Source of the DNA: Strigamia acuminata
Taxonomy: Eukaryota; Arthropoda; Chilopoda; Geophilomorpha; Linotaeniidae
Direction of reading: 5' to 3'
DNA: 60,000 nt
Assembly (NCBI GenBank): GCA_949358305.1
Contig: OX442320.1
Span: forward strand, 10,992,259-11,052,258
Part shown: piece after piece, positions 1-11,656 of the stretch
Layout of the letters: each line of letters begins with the position of its first letter
Numbering within the stretch: position 1 is the first letter of the stretch
Notes under the pieces: model-generated
The model's input: only the letters and a program-made list of their open reading frames with translations
The model's database searches: none
Told to the model about the DNA's origin: nothing
Position numbers and translations under genes: made by a program

Positions 1-183
1 AATTGTCATTGTGCAAGAATAAATTATGCATGAATAAATTGTAGTGAGATTTGTGTTGGAATTTCATTTGATCACTCAATTTCGAGTGTAATTACAGAAA
101 TTACTAGAAAACACTGGTGTACAAATTGTTCGTATTTGAAAATTGAGATAACATATTTGAAATACAATATTATTACAATTAAA

Positions 184-3100
184 TTAATTTGGTTTTATCG
201 GATGTTGAAAAACTTTTTTTTCTATATTTCTTGCCACACTTAATATTGACAGACCTAGCGATAAACTTAAAATATTTCCGATGTCACATATGAATGAGAT
301 AATGTCATATTCAAGTCGGTCAATAAAAATTTTAATTTTGTTTGTTTCGAAAAAATGGCCTATTGTACTGGCTGAAATTCCTCTGCCACGTGTAGTTTGT
401 ACCAAGCTAGAGTACTTAGATTCTTTGCAAGGAATGTGACATTGACATTCATCTTTAACATTTGTGTCAAGAAAAGTTTTTTTGTAGATAGAATCGGTCG
501 TTTTCGCCGATTGAGAAGTGTTGCACATGGGATATTGCAGTTGGTCTATGTACGGTAATCTGGGGAGAGAAAAATTTTGTTAGCTATGATTTATTGATTT
601 GTGCATTTTACAAATCTGTTTTTGATATTCAAAGTGAAATGTGTGTGCTCAGTTAATCACTATTAAATTGATATGAAAGTTTCAGTCTAAAACTATAGGA
701 CTCGTTGTAATAACACCCTATCTTTGACTCTTTTTCCACCCAAGATTGACTTAAAATCTCCCAACTCAAAAAACTACAAGAAAACTATAGTTCTCTTCTT
801 ATGTTTACTTCCCCAAATTAAAGTTTCACATCCCAACATATTTATTCTAATTATTGCCAAATGTATCCCAATTTCGATTTTTATTTTTATTTTTATTGTA
901 AACATAATGCTTTCATAGCTTTCGATGATGTTTCTGATCGGTGGGTACAGTTTTCGCCTTTGGTGGTACGACAACAATATCTTGCAAATATTCATCTTTG
1001 CAAACACTGGGCATTTGCTTCTTCCATGGTTCAGTCACTGTTTTCAATCTTAATATACAACAAATGATGACTGGAACTTGCACATGCCCCATGTTTGCAA
1101 GGATGTACATTTGCAAGTCTGAAGCATCATCGAGGTATTGTGTTCTCAATAAAACTAAAAATAACAATTGCGGTACTTTGCAATAATTGGGAAGAAAATA
1201 TTGGGGTGTAAACCTTTTATAAGTCCTTCTTCGGGTAAAAGTCAAAGATGGAGAGTGAATAATTTGTTGCCAAAAAAATAACTAGAATTTGTGTGAATGT
1301 GAATAAATATTTTTCCTGATGTTTGGTTTAAGAAACTTGATATTTTTATGACTAGGTGCATATACTGAATGTCAATACAAACATACCGGCATGTTAATTT
1401 TTCAGTCAGTTTTTTGCGGTAACATTGCTTTTTGCACTGATAGAAATCGTTTGGTGGCATACATTTTCGTATTGGTGTATTTATGCGGTCAAACTATTAA
1501 TAAATTTTAAAAGAATATTTGTTAGTTTATATTTTTGTTAGTTCTCGTTGACCACTTGAGTCTAATTCCATTCTATTTGTAATATGCAGTTTAGCCATTA
1601 GTTTGTGGTTTAGGGTGGCTAGTGTTTTCGTCCATCTAACAATAGCTGATGTTGTGTTTTGCCAAACCTTGTTGTTGATTAAGTGCGTTATATGTTTGGC
1701 TGCACGCACCTTTTGTTACATGTTGCTAAAGAAAACGTTAATAAATGGTTACATTATGTCTTTATATCTTGTGTTAATTTACTGTTCTTTTGTACAGCCA
1801 TTGTCTAAAAGGTGCGTTCAATTTCAAAATGTGAAAAACCGATTATAAAAAGTTGATTACAAAATCGGTTTTTAACTTTGAACGAGTTAAAAACCGATTC
1901 TATAATCAAGTTTTTGATTATCTTGAGCATGTGCAGTTATGACTTAAGTGTAAGTACATTTGAATTATTATTTATTTATTTAAGACCTGGAAATCGGCCA
2001 AACACCCGCCGCATTTGCGCGATCGAATCGGCCGCTTTCGGTGGTGGTTTTGTTTCACATATACAGTCTGATGCGCATTACAGACGACAGTTTTCATTCC
2101 CGTAGTAAAATCAATCAAGATTTACTTATACGATGGTTAAAAAGTGCTTATTGTGTAAAAGCAACAGCAATAAAGACAAAAACCATTCTTTTTATGGATT
2201 TCCAAGCAATCCTATCATCAGAAAACAATGGATTAATTGGATTGCTAACACATTTGGCCATGAGAATGTGCAGGTGAATCAATGTCAGCCATTATGGATC
2301 CAACCTAAGCTCAGAACTAGTTCCAGGTCAACTGAACTAGAGAACTGACAACGTCATACTTCCATGATTCTTTGCCTTGTCAGCACCCGGTGTTGCAATT
2401 TTTATTAAACAATGATAAAAGCTCAAATTTTATTTTTTTCTAACATGAAAGTTTTTTTTATTAGGCTCTATCAGAAAAAAATAAAATCCACTCAGTGCAC
2501 TTGACCTTTAAACACGTGTAAGTTGAGGACCTAGTCTCCTGACATGTATCCTCGTGGCTTTCTCTATTTCAATGTTCAAAAACAATAATTTTCTTGCGAC
2601 CCATTTTGACCCATAAAAACTACTTCCTTGGAACATTGTGTAAAAGCAGTCGGGTAAATGGTTTTTTGAGTTTGGATCCAATTGATGTGTTGGACTAAAG
2701 TATGACGTATTCATGTTTTCTCACTTTTATCATGCGATACCCAACACCTACTGCGACGCCACCTCCGAATGGTAATAATCCATTTGAAGTCAAATCCAAA
2801 TCTTGATCTTCTCTTGTTGTTATGAAAAACTTTGTGATACATGACAATCAATTAACATGTGAAATTAAACGTCTGATTGATGTGCTTTTTTTTACCTCGT
2901 AGTATTGGTCACATAACATCAATGTAGGAGTCATGTATATTTTCACAAGCATTGTGGATTGGCCGTTGTACAGAGTTTCATCTTGACAAAAGTAAATTGT
3001 TATTCACTCATTTTCAGTAAAATCTATCATTCAATCAGTTAATCTGCATTTTGCATGTTTAGCGGACGATAAAATGTGTTAGACCATAAGATGTACTCCA

Positions 3101-6091
3101 AATTAATCAGTCAATTCTTAGAAAAAAAACTTTTTGAATGATAAGATGCATAGGACCGAAAGATTTAAAATTTTAAAATTTAATTTTTTACTATTTTCAT
3201 AATTGCCCGAATAAATTTTATGGGTTTTCCCCAGGTTTGCCATAAGTTTGGGTTGTAAGACGCACCCAACTTTTGGTCGACTTTTCAAAGTGCGTCTTAT
3301 GGTCTGCAAAATACAGCAATATAAAATAATAAGATAAAAAAATAATAAAATAATAAAACAAAAGAAATTGAAGGAAACTGAGTTAAATCGTATAGATCAA
3401 AAATTGTTGAAAGCATCTTGTCTACAATTTTTGATACAATAAATTATTTGTATTTAGGTGTCGATTGCAATAACAAGTTTGCTTCCAACAACTGATGCTA
3501 AGGTGGATAATAAGTAATTTTGGCAATTATTTACTGCAGCATGAATTTAAAGACATACCAATTAAGTAATGTGTACATATTCCTCTTGGGGTATTTATTT
3601 TAACATCTGTAAACTGTAACTGCAAAAAGATAACATTTATAAGATGACTCTAGTAAGTTGCAAAATCCTACTTACGAAATCAGCAAAGACTACAGCTTCT
3701 AAAGAGGAAGATTGCTCCCATAGTTCTTCTATTGTGAGGTTTTCTCCTTTTAGATCTAGTAGTCTCAACATGTGAATGGGACAATCACTCTGACTCAGAT
3801 TATTTTCATCGGCATACATATTCTCCAATTCAATAATTGGAGTATCCGTCATTACACAAGCTGTTATGTTTGGAAAGGTTACATTTGCTTCGTCCGCGAC
3901 TGCAATGTTTACTCGTATAGGATATGCCAGGTAAGTCGTCAATTTGAAATAGATCATGAGCAGAAAGAGAGAGGTGCAGCCGAAATAAACAACCTTTTCC
4001 AAGTTGTTTTGAATCCCGCTGCAAGGAATTGGCTCGTTTTCTTTCAGTAGGGATGAGATGTGGCTTTTTGATTTTTGCAGATAATGCCATACTTTATTGT
4101 GAATTCTACTATTGTTCCGTGACGTTGCATTACGTTTTCGATAATTGATGATTAATGTGATCAAATCCAAAACTGAAAGTATTGACATCCCGAGGTAAAG
4201 GCCAATGCTTCCGGCTGCATCAATGAGTAGATTGACAAATTGATAAGCAAATCTTTCTTTGATGACTTCAATGACAATTGATGCTGCTTCGTTTTCGTGT
4301 TCTGTCAATGGAGCATCTGATGTAGTAGATGTGAGATATTTTATCTGCTCTTCTATTTGAGTGCACATTCGGTTGCACAAGCACTTTAATTCTGAATTTT
4401 TTTTCCATAGTTGATTACGAATGCTCATGTACAGCAGTAGGGCATCGTAGGAAGTATTGCATGTGTCGCCCATCTTTCCACCCATAAATGGGAATCTAAA
4501 TAATCAATAATATTTAATTATATTAGTATTGTGTTTGTTCTCAAGTTCATTTTAAATGGTTATTCCTGTGTCTAAAGTGATCCCTCACCTGCAGGGTTGT
4601 TGACTGTAAAAATCTTGACGGCATTTCTCGTGACATTTTATAAAATCCTTTTTGTCAATGCATGGATTAGATGATGTATTCAGAAATAGAAACTATAATT
4701 ACATACGTAAAAAAATAATCAAGATTTGCAATGTACCCTATACACTGTCCCATGAACAAAGGATTATATGGACACATATTCGTATGTTATTTCCTTTTGA
4801 TTTATGGTTTTGTGTGCTGATTGGATGACCGCAGTCACGTGCCATGCATTGCTTGCTAACTAAGGATGTTTGTTATACAGTATATATTATGTAGTTCCAT
4901 TGGTGGCAAAACACTCTGAACATGTTATCTTTAGTTCATGACTGCAATCTGTAGCCCGTACATAGGACGGGTCCCAGGAAGTTATCTGGATGGGAAAGGG
5001 GATGTAGCATTGCTTGTCAGGACCCTAAATATGTTTTTATCAACATTTTGACTATTTTTCCTAAATTTTTACCTTTTTTTTATTGTTTCTTCTAACAAAG
5101 ATTACAGTACCCATAAAATGTATGTAATGTAACACTTTGGGGAAGACGATAGGGAAATTAATCAAATGGTGATGGTAAATACCTCTTGTAAACTAAATTT
5201 ACTTCTTATTACTTCATTTGAATTGACACCGGCTTCTAATTCAGATCTACCTGGAACAGGTCTTGACACCTATAATTTTAGTAAATTTTAATATTTTAAA
5301 TTTTCTTTTGTCATTGTAGTCAAACATATTTACGAAAAGTAGGCCCGGGGGACATAATTGTGGTCGATTGAACCACATTTTCAATTTGCCGTATAAATTT
5401 CGACCCGTAATATTTTCTAGAAAACACCAAATGACTCCGTGGTAGGAGTTTGTTGCAGTTATTGGTCGATCATAACTTACCAACCGTTATAACAGCGCAG
5501 GTTCCAAACGTGGTCAATTCTTTGCCTATTTGAATATTTGGTTTGTCCATAGATTTCTGTAAAAAGTCTGGTCGTGTTTTACATTTCAGTTGGCAAAATA
5601 AATTGAGATTTCCTTACCGAAATAAATTCCGTTTTGTTTACTACAGGTTGATCAATATCCCATAATGCAGACATGTTGACATTCTCATTAGCAATTAAAT
5701 TCACCAGAATACTTTCACACTCGTCCTCAGTTTTTGGTGTTGAGTTTAAAAACTTTTTCCACGCATGTATCTTGTATGTATTTTCACGCTGGCACACTTT
5801 CAGAGCTGGGAATGACATCTCAGTTGCGTCTCTCGTATACGCGTCAGTAGCGATGGGGTTCGAAAAGAAATATTTGATTTTCTGCCCAGTTTGATAGCAA
5901 CAGACTGCGAAGCAGCTCATTAGAAGTAAACTCCAAGCAAATTTGATTGTAGCGCTTTTCATGGGATCAATTAACGTTTGTAATTCTGGAAATGATTCCT
6001 CAAACATCCAAAGTCGTGTCATTTGTTGTTGTACAATTTTACGGATTTTAGACTTTAGCGCAGCTGCTTTCCTATTCATTGCAATCCTCAT
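184..6091 (-). CDS. Two-subunit (tandem-fused) DEG/ENaC channel gene, copy A
   Basis: Twelve minus-strand exons join in phase: 5618-6091, 5481-5556, 5183-5250, 4589-4692, 3676-4495, 3559-3619, 2896-2981, 2725-2829, 2624-2694, 2506-2563, 1387-1493 and 184-559. They total 2,406 nt, or 801 residues plus stop. All introns are GT..AG. The family forms trimeric amiloride-type Na+ channels; each subunit has two membrane segments and a Cys-rich ectodomain. Subunit 1 has TM1 at about 49-72, FPALKVC at 94-100, a Cys-rich finger exon and TM2 with the GMS filter at 343-345. Subunit 2 has TM1 at about 408-432, FPN near 448, CQCHIPC after residue 714 and the GLS filter at 779-781. Subunit 1 lacks a counterpart of the phase 0-to-0 block 2506-2829. 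The start (MRI) is chosen because it aligns with copy B; an in-frame ATG lies upstream at 6163. Exons 9 and 10 are the least certain, and no HG gating motif was seen. Confidence 0.8.
560..1386. other. Last intron of copy A
   Basis: Non-coding between exons 11 and 12. Ends match the homologous intron in copy B (9,795-10,468), but about 840-1,210 has no close counterpart there and carries short inverted words such as TTTGCAA/TTGCAAA. No gene seen. Confidence 0.5.
2133..2273 (+). pseudogene. THAP-type zinc finger exon fragment
   Basis: An open exon begins with MVKKCLLCK and continues with NHSFYGFP and RKQWINWI, ending at a CAG|GTGAAT donor. THAP domains are C2CH DNA-binding modules that start near the N-terminus with Cys-x2-4-Cys, then FxxFP and an invariant Trp; all these are visible. 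The second zinc pair (Cys-x2-His) and the AVPTY motif are not found downstream, so this is at most a first exon or a broken copy. It lies antisense inside an intron of DEG/ENaC copy A, in a block (about 1,545-2,480) absent from copy B, so it probably arrived with an insertion. P-element-type transposases and cellular regulators both use THAP domains. Confidence 0.5.
3060..3310. mobile_element. Intronic MITE-like inverted repeat shared by both channel copies
   Basis: An inverted pair built on GCGTCTTATGGTCTGCAAA and its complement (GACCATAAGA near 3,080; TAAGACGCACCC at 3,257) lies in the intron between exons 6 and 7. The same arrangement is at 12,345-12,622 in copy B, so it inserted before the gene duplication. 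Confidence 0.5.
3676..4495 (-). CDS. Fusion exon: subunit 1 C-terminus + linker + subunit 2 N-terminus
   Basis: This 820-nt exon has no internal stop. It starts after an AG acceptor in phase 2 and ends at a GTAAGT donor in phase 0. In order it encodes KCLCNRMC, the second membrane segment with GLYLGMS, a basic stretch (NYRKRN), about 45 residues of linker, then LEKVVYFGCTSLF (start of a new TM1), AYP, and VTFPNITAC. In known DEG/ENaC topology both termini are cytosolic, so a linker of this length can join two subunits without an extra membrane crossing. Copy B has the same exon, also exactly 820 nt, at 12947-13766. Confidence 0.9.
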
Positions 6092-6186
6092 CGTGGCAAT
6101 GTAAGAAACTTGTAATTTCTGGTTTAAAAACTTGGGAAATGTGCTGTTTGTCCTAATTTGCATTTGCCTGCATGTTTCAATAGTGC

Positions 6187-6432
6187 AGGCATGTGCGAGA
6201 CATGTTAATGGAATAAATAATCAGTTAATTATATTTTGTAAGTGTTGACTTGGGCACGAGTCACGTTAATGGAATAAATAATTACATAATTATATTTTAT
6301 ATGTATTGAAGTGGGCGCTAGTCACGTTAATGGAATAAATAATTACATAATTATATTTTATATGTATTGAAGTGGGCGCTAGTCACGTTAATGAAATAAG
6401 TAATCAGGTGATTATAGTCTGTATGTGTTGAC
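6187..6432. repeat. 67-bp tandem repeat upstream of copy A
   Basis: About 3.7 direct copies of a ~67-bp unit containing AGTCACGTTAATGGAATAAA; the middle two are almost identical. A single diverged unit appears near 16,262-16,320 upstream of copy B. Confidence 0.85.
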
Positions 6433-6529
6433 AAGTAACACAAATATACAAAAGTAACGTAGCTACGATAGAGAATTACTAATAAAGGCCGCCAGGTGTA
6501 ATACATACTGTGCCATCTAGTGGTATTTG

Positions 6530-6860
6530 TTGTTGCATAATTTTACGAATTTTAGATTTTGCCACAGTTGCAACTGCATTTCTTCTAATTACAATTCTCA
6601 TTTTGCAAACACAAGAAGTATGAATTTCTCGTTTTAAATGGTTGAAAACTTGCTGCTGTACTAGGTTTTCAGTTGTTTTTATTGTTGGTGAAGCAGTAAA
6701 TGACAAGGGATGCATTTTCACTTGGTATTTCGTAGAACAATGCTTGTTGGGATGAGATAAGGCAGACCTTAGATTACTGACGCACACTGACTTATGGCTC
6801 TGTGTTGTGGACTGACCAAGTAATGGGAAGGTGGGAACTGAGCAGTGTAGGAATATCACG
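6530..6860 (-). pseudogene. Truncated third DEG/ENaC N-terminus with 5' flank
   Basis: Minus-strand sequence encodes MRIVIRRNAVATVAKSKIRK, close to the first residues of copy B (MRIVMRKNAVAAAVK). Similarity stops after the QQQ codons, where unrelated sequence begins. The upstream part (6,640-6,860) matches 16,740-16,900 upstream of copy B. This is a remnant of another gene copy cut just before the first membrane segment. Confidence 0.7.
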
Positions 6861-6869
6861 GAGTTGAGT

Positions 6870-7870
6870 TGTAGACTTCAGGGAGAGTGGTCATGCTCTA
6901 CACTAGTCCCGTCTTCTTCCCGGAACCGGCCGAGGTCGGTTGCTGTGCGGCCGGAGTGTATGCTGTTGGGAATTACTGACCCCTAGACAGTGTAATGAAA
7001 CGTCTAAACTACGGTGACTATCCATGGGAGCTGACAAATTTCAAAAGTACTTTTGTGTGTGACATGTTATGCAATGGGACAATAAAGAAATTACATACTA
7101 GAACTGCTGTGTACATCGAGACGAGATGTTGAATATTGAGCATAATGAGTAGAATTTTGATCTTTCCAAACACATGAATAAGTTAAGGTGATTCATTAGA
7201 GTTTATTAACCAGCATTATTACAATTATTAATTTTTATAGCAACTACATTTTTTTTTAGAAATGTCCAGCAATTGTATTTATAGATTTATAAATGTTGAT
7301 TCTGTGCTTTTTCGCATCATTACTAGGTGGCGTTAAGAGTTCGTTTCCCAATCCAACAACAAGGATGCAACTTGGAAGGTAAATAATTACCGTTGACGTT
7401 TTGTCTATAGTGCTGATTTGTTTCGACAAATGTGAAATGTCTGAATTCCTAAATGAAAGAGTGAAATCCAAAATACGATTTGGAATTTCCGCGTAGTCGC
7501 GATTTTTCTTTAAAGTTTCAAGATGGCGTCGTAACAATGAAAATGACGAGTGATGCTACATTTGATTTGATTTTAATTTTCCAGGCAAACTCAATGGGAA
7601 CCGGCGACGATCGACACTGGTGGTTGCAATTTCATTTGTTCCGTTCAAATCGAACGAATACATTTTGCAGCCTGATCGTAATAGTTCTGCGTAATTTGTT
7701 TAAGAGTAAAAAACAACATCAAGTGTGATTTTAAATAAGTTAGTACAAGATGAAATAAAATGGTGACTGACGTGCGTGATGACGGTAGAGGTCAAACCGG
7801 CGTGCCGGTATGGACTTTCAGCTTTTATTTATTTTCATTTAATCGATTTAAATTAAACAAATTTTATTTT
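6870..7870. other. Intergenic, no recognised gene
   Basis: GC-richer patch at 6,895-6,960, otherwise AT-rich. A possible plus-strand exon after an acceptor near 7,583 (open to about 7,690, ending in SSA) could belong with the membrane exon that follows, but no family is recognised. Confidence 0.3.
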
Positions 7871-7874
7871 TTAG

Positions 7875-8082
7875 ATGTTCCGAAGGAGTGGTGAGATTAC
7901 GCTGCGGGAGCGTCGTATCTGTGCCGAAGAGCACCAGCGGAGTCAAAATTACAGTGATAGTTGTTTGTCTAGTCATCATCGTCACCGTTGCTCTGTTGGC
8001 GGCCATCTTTATACATCGCAAACGGCCGAGTGCAGAATGTAACGTGCACATTTTTGATTGTATGATTTTTGGATCCCGATGA
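7875..8082 (+). CDS. Unidentified single-pass membrane exon
   Basis: After a T-rich acceptor (TTTTTTAG at 7,867-7,874) the frame reads CSEGVVRLRC, a short Ser/Lys stretch, then about 24 very hydrophobic residues (ITVIVVCLVIIVTVALLAAIF), followed by IHRKRP. The basic residues after the hydrophobic run are a typical stop-transfer signal, giving an outside-to-inside orientation. No donor is certain and the frame stops at 8,082. It could be the membrane exon of a surface receptor, possibly of the sidestep-like protein at 28.9 kb, but nothing links them directly. Confidence 0.4.
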
Positions 8083-8184
8083 AGTAAATTTGTCTCACCG
8101 CCCTTTCTTTAAATTATACTTAATTTTCAATTTTAATACCAGTAACCACTGAGAAGTAAATGGCAGAAATACCAAGAAAAAGAC

Positions 8185-8590
8185 CGATGACGTGTGATCT
8201 CCATGTATTTAATCGTATCTCTTCAAAAATTGGCCGCCGTTTACGAAATGAAGCCATCAGTCCCGTGGTTCGTCGGTATGTTGATTTTGTTTATTTTTTA
8301 ATTGTCAAATCTAAAAAAGGAATAGAAATACAAATATCGAGTTTGGAAACAATTTTTAGAGTTTTTGTTTGGTTATTTGAGGTTTATTGAGTCCAGCAGG
8401 AACTTTTCTGAGCCAAAGAAATCCAATCTGCTGTTGTTTTTCAGGTGCTAGTTTCTCACTGGTCATTTTGTCTGTAGGTGCGTTTAATTTTAAATTGATG
8501 TCTTTGATTTCGCTGATTTTCTTCTTTTCTGAGGCTGGAAATGATGATTTTCACGTCATCAAGTGGAAATCGGATTTTTGAAAATCCTCA
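8185..8590 (+). repeat. Dispersed duplication, copy 1
   Basis: About 400 bp closely matches 26,370-26,745. It contains a possible exon reading SSKIGRRLRNEA..VVRR before a GTATGT donor; several differences between copies are synonymous (Asn AAT/AAC, Ala GCC/GCT), which hints at past coding. The second half includes a TTTTTCAG acceptor-like site. Confidence 0.7.
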
Positions 8591-8716
8591 TGAATCAAGG
8601 TTGACAATTTTTATTGTTCAGTGAAGTTTATTAGTTTGTTAATCAAACGGACTACATAATATCAACATTTTACTTGCGAATAGACGAAGATTGTCAAAAT
8701 TAACTTGATTGCGCCA

Positions 8717-9200
8717 ATAAATTGTCATTGTGCGTAAGAAAATTGGAGTTACAATTGTATGGGATATTTTTTGAATACTTGTAGCACTCAAATTCGAATG
8801 TAATTACAGAAATTACTGTAAAAAATAATTTATAAATGTTAGGTGCTTGAGAATTGAAAACTCATACATTTTTTGGTTAGAATTGTGTGAATTAGGTTGC
8901 AACACTCAATTTTGCTAAAAACTATTGGTTTACAAATTAATACGGAGTAACATTTAAAATCGTAATTAAATTTGTACAGATTTTGCTCTTGTTCTTTTCT
9001 GAATATTAAAACACAATTCATTTGGTGTTTTCTGATGTTGAAAAACAATTTTTTCCCTATTTTGTTTGTTGTTAAGCTCACTATTCACACATCTAGTGAT
9101 AGACTTAAAGTATTGACATTTATTTGTAAATCGAAGAAAGCAAAATGGCTCAGTAACGAACTAGATAAAGTTTTAATTGCAATTAAAATAGGATAAATAT
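8717..9200 (-). repeat. Degenerate repeats of the channel gene 3' end
   Basis: The 3' flank at 1-180 is echoed at 8,717-8,830, 8,880-8,960 and 9,240-9,350. Within it, 9,030-9,120 resembles the last channel exon (GATGTTGAAAAAC... through the second membrane segment region) but is not open. These look like remains of one or more further gene copies. Confidence 0.6.
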
Positions 9201-10887
9201 TTAAAAAGTTGATAAATTATTATTGTGATTTATCCAGGAATAAATTGCTCGTGATTTTCGTTAGAATTGAATGAATTAGGTTGCATCACTCTATTTGATT
9301 TTGAGTCTAATTTCAGTAATTCGTATCAAATATTTGTGTGCAAATGGACAATATTTAGAAAATTTAGGTACATTTGTGAGGTAATGCTTTTATTTTTTTT
9401 TTATGTTGAAAACCCATCTGAATGATGTTATTGTTGGTGATGTTGAAAAATTAGTTTTTCCATTTTTCTTGCCACACTCAATATTGACAGACCTAGCGAT
9501 AAACTTAAAATATTTCCGATGTCACATATGAACGAGATAATGTCATATTCAAGTCGGTCAATAAAAATTTGAATTTTGTTTGTTTCGAAAAAATGGCCTA
9601 TCATAAAGGTCTGACTTTGGTGACGTGTAGATTGTTCCAAGCTAGAGTACTTCGATTCTTTGCAGGGAATGTGACATTGACAAGCATCTTTAACATTTGT
9701 GTCAAGAAAAGTCTTTTTGTAGATAAAATCAGTCGTTTTCGCCGATTGAGAAGTGTTACACATGGGATATTGCAGTTGGTCTATGTACGGTAATCTGGGA
9801 AGAGATAAATTTTGTTAGCTATGATCTAGTGGTTTGTGCGTTTTACAAATCTGTCTTCGGTATTCAAATGGAAATGTGTGCTCTGTTAATAATTATTAAA
9901 TTGATCTGAAAGTATCAGTCTAAATCGATAGGACCAGATTTAATGACTCCCTATCTTTGACTCATTTTACATCCAACTCAATAAACCCTTAATAAAACTA
10001 TAAGCTTAGTTCTCTTCTAATGTTTATTTATCCAAATAAAAGTTTCACATCCCAACATATTTACCCTAATTATTACCTTACGTACATACATTAACCAGAG
10101 GCAAAAACCATTTAAACCATTAACCAGAGGCAAAAACTGTATCCATCGGTCAGAAACACCATCGAACATTGTGTTCCTAATAAAACTAAAAACAAGAATT
10201 GGGGCACTTCGACAATAATTGGGGGGATAATGTCAGGGTGTAAAACCTTTTATTCAGGGGAATAAATATTAGTGGAGAACAATATTTTTAGTTGGGAGAC
10301 TTTAAGTCTTTCTTGGGGGGTAAAAGGAGTCAAAGATTGGGAGTGAATGATTTGTTGCCATAACAATAACTAGAATTTGTGTGAAAGAAGTGAATAATTA
10401 TTTTTTCTGATGTTTGGTTTAGGAAGTTTGATATTTTGATGACTAAGTGCATGCCAATACAAACATACCGGCAAGTTAATTTTTCATTCAGTTTTTTGCG
10501 GTAACATTGCTTTTTGCACTGATAGAAATCGTTTGGTGGCATACATTTTCGTATTGGTGTATTTATGCGGTCAAACTATTAATAAATTTAAAAAATATTT
10601 ATCAGTTTATATTTTAGTAATAATTACACATTGGCTACTTAGGCCAAGCTATGCTCTTATTGTTGTCTAATATTGTTTAATATGAACCTTTATTAACTTA
10701 TAATAAAAAATAAGATTAATAATGTATTCTTTAATTAGGGTGAACATTTTCCCATTGAACAAGTTCTTGGAACCATACTCCTTTGTAAGTCGAGGACAAG
10801 TTTCCTGACATGTATTCTCGTGGTTTTCTCTATTTCAACGTTCTTTGCGACCCATTACGACCCATAAAAACTACTCGCTTGGTACAC

Positions 10888-11573
10888 CCTAGGACGATTA
10901 CCTACAGGACTTCACATCTGCCATTTTTTTGAAATCTAAGTTGTTCTGTAGAAATGCGAATGAGCAGCAATCTGTCGTTGCATTGTTAAAACTTTTTGCG
11001 GGCAAATGGCGGACAATTGACATCCCACATTTACATTTCTGGAGGATGTTATAACATACCGTATTTTACCGAATAAGAGTCGTCCTCGAATTGTAGCCGC
11101 CCTTGAATAGTAGCCGCGGCCGAGATAGGCGACTTGATATAAGAGCCGCCCCCGAATAGTAGCCGCGGCTATATACGTTCAATGAACGTAACAGTAGGAT
11201 ATTGGCCACTATTTAAAATAAGAGCTGCCCCCGAATTAAAGCCGCAGCTCATAGTGGCAGTTTTGAATAAGAGCCGCGGCTCTTATTTGGTAAAATACGG
11301 TAGTTCAATTTTATTTAACGCTTGATTTAAAAATAATATCTAAAAATGTAATAAATAATTTTCAGATATTATTTTTAACTTAAACATAAAATATAAATGT
11401 CCTCCAAAAATCCAAATGCGGGATGTCATGTCAGTTGTCCGTCATTTGCCCGCAAAATGACGTCATTTTGTGCCGTTTCTGCTGAATGGTGCTACAATCA
11501 CAAGACAGAATCGCTTTACAGTCTAGCAATGAAATTGTGCTAGCTGTGAAGTCCTGTAGTAAATTGTCCTAGG
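10888..11573. mobile_element. Foldback/MITE element interrupting exon 9 of copy B
   Basis: Ends are inverted: CCTAGGACGATTACCTACAG at the left and its imperfect complement at the right (about 28 bp, continuing as a long imperfect inverted repeat inward). It is flanked by TACA on both sides (10,883-10,886; 11,574-11,577). Copy A is uninterrupted at the same site. A second element is nested inside. Confidence 0.85.
11059..11300. mobile_element. Nested TA-flanked MITE
   Basis: Terminal inverted repeats CCGTATTTTACCGAATAAGA and complement, flanked by TA on each side, as for Tc1/mariner-type insertions. The interior is made of GAATAGTAGCCGCGGC-like words. A related end occurs at 39,330-39,370. 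Confidence 0.8.
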
Positions 11574-11656
11574 TACATCGTATAAAAGCAGTCGGGTAAA
11601 TGGCTTTTTGAGCTTGGAACCAATTGATGTGTTTGACTAAAGTATATCGCGTTGAA

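Noticed and set aside
5247-5483. Open minus-strand frame in an intron of channel copy A
   Set aside because: It crosses a good donor and acceptor, and the spliced exons on both sides fit the family; the matching region in copy B is not better preserved as protein.
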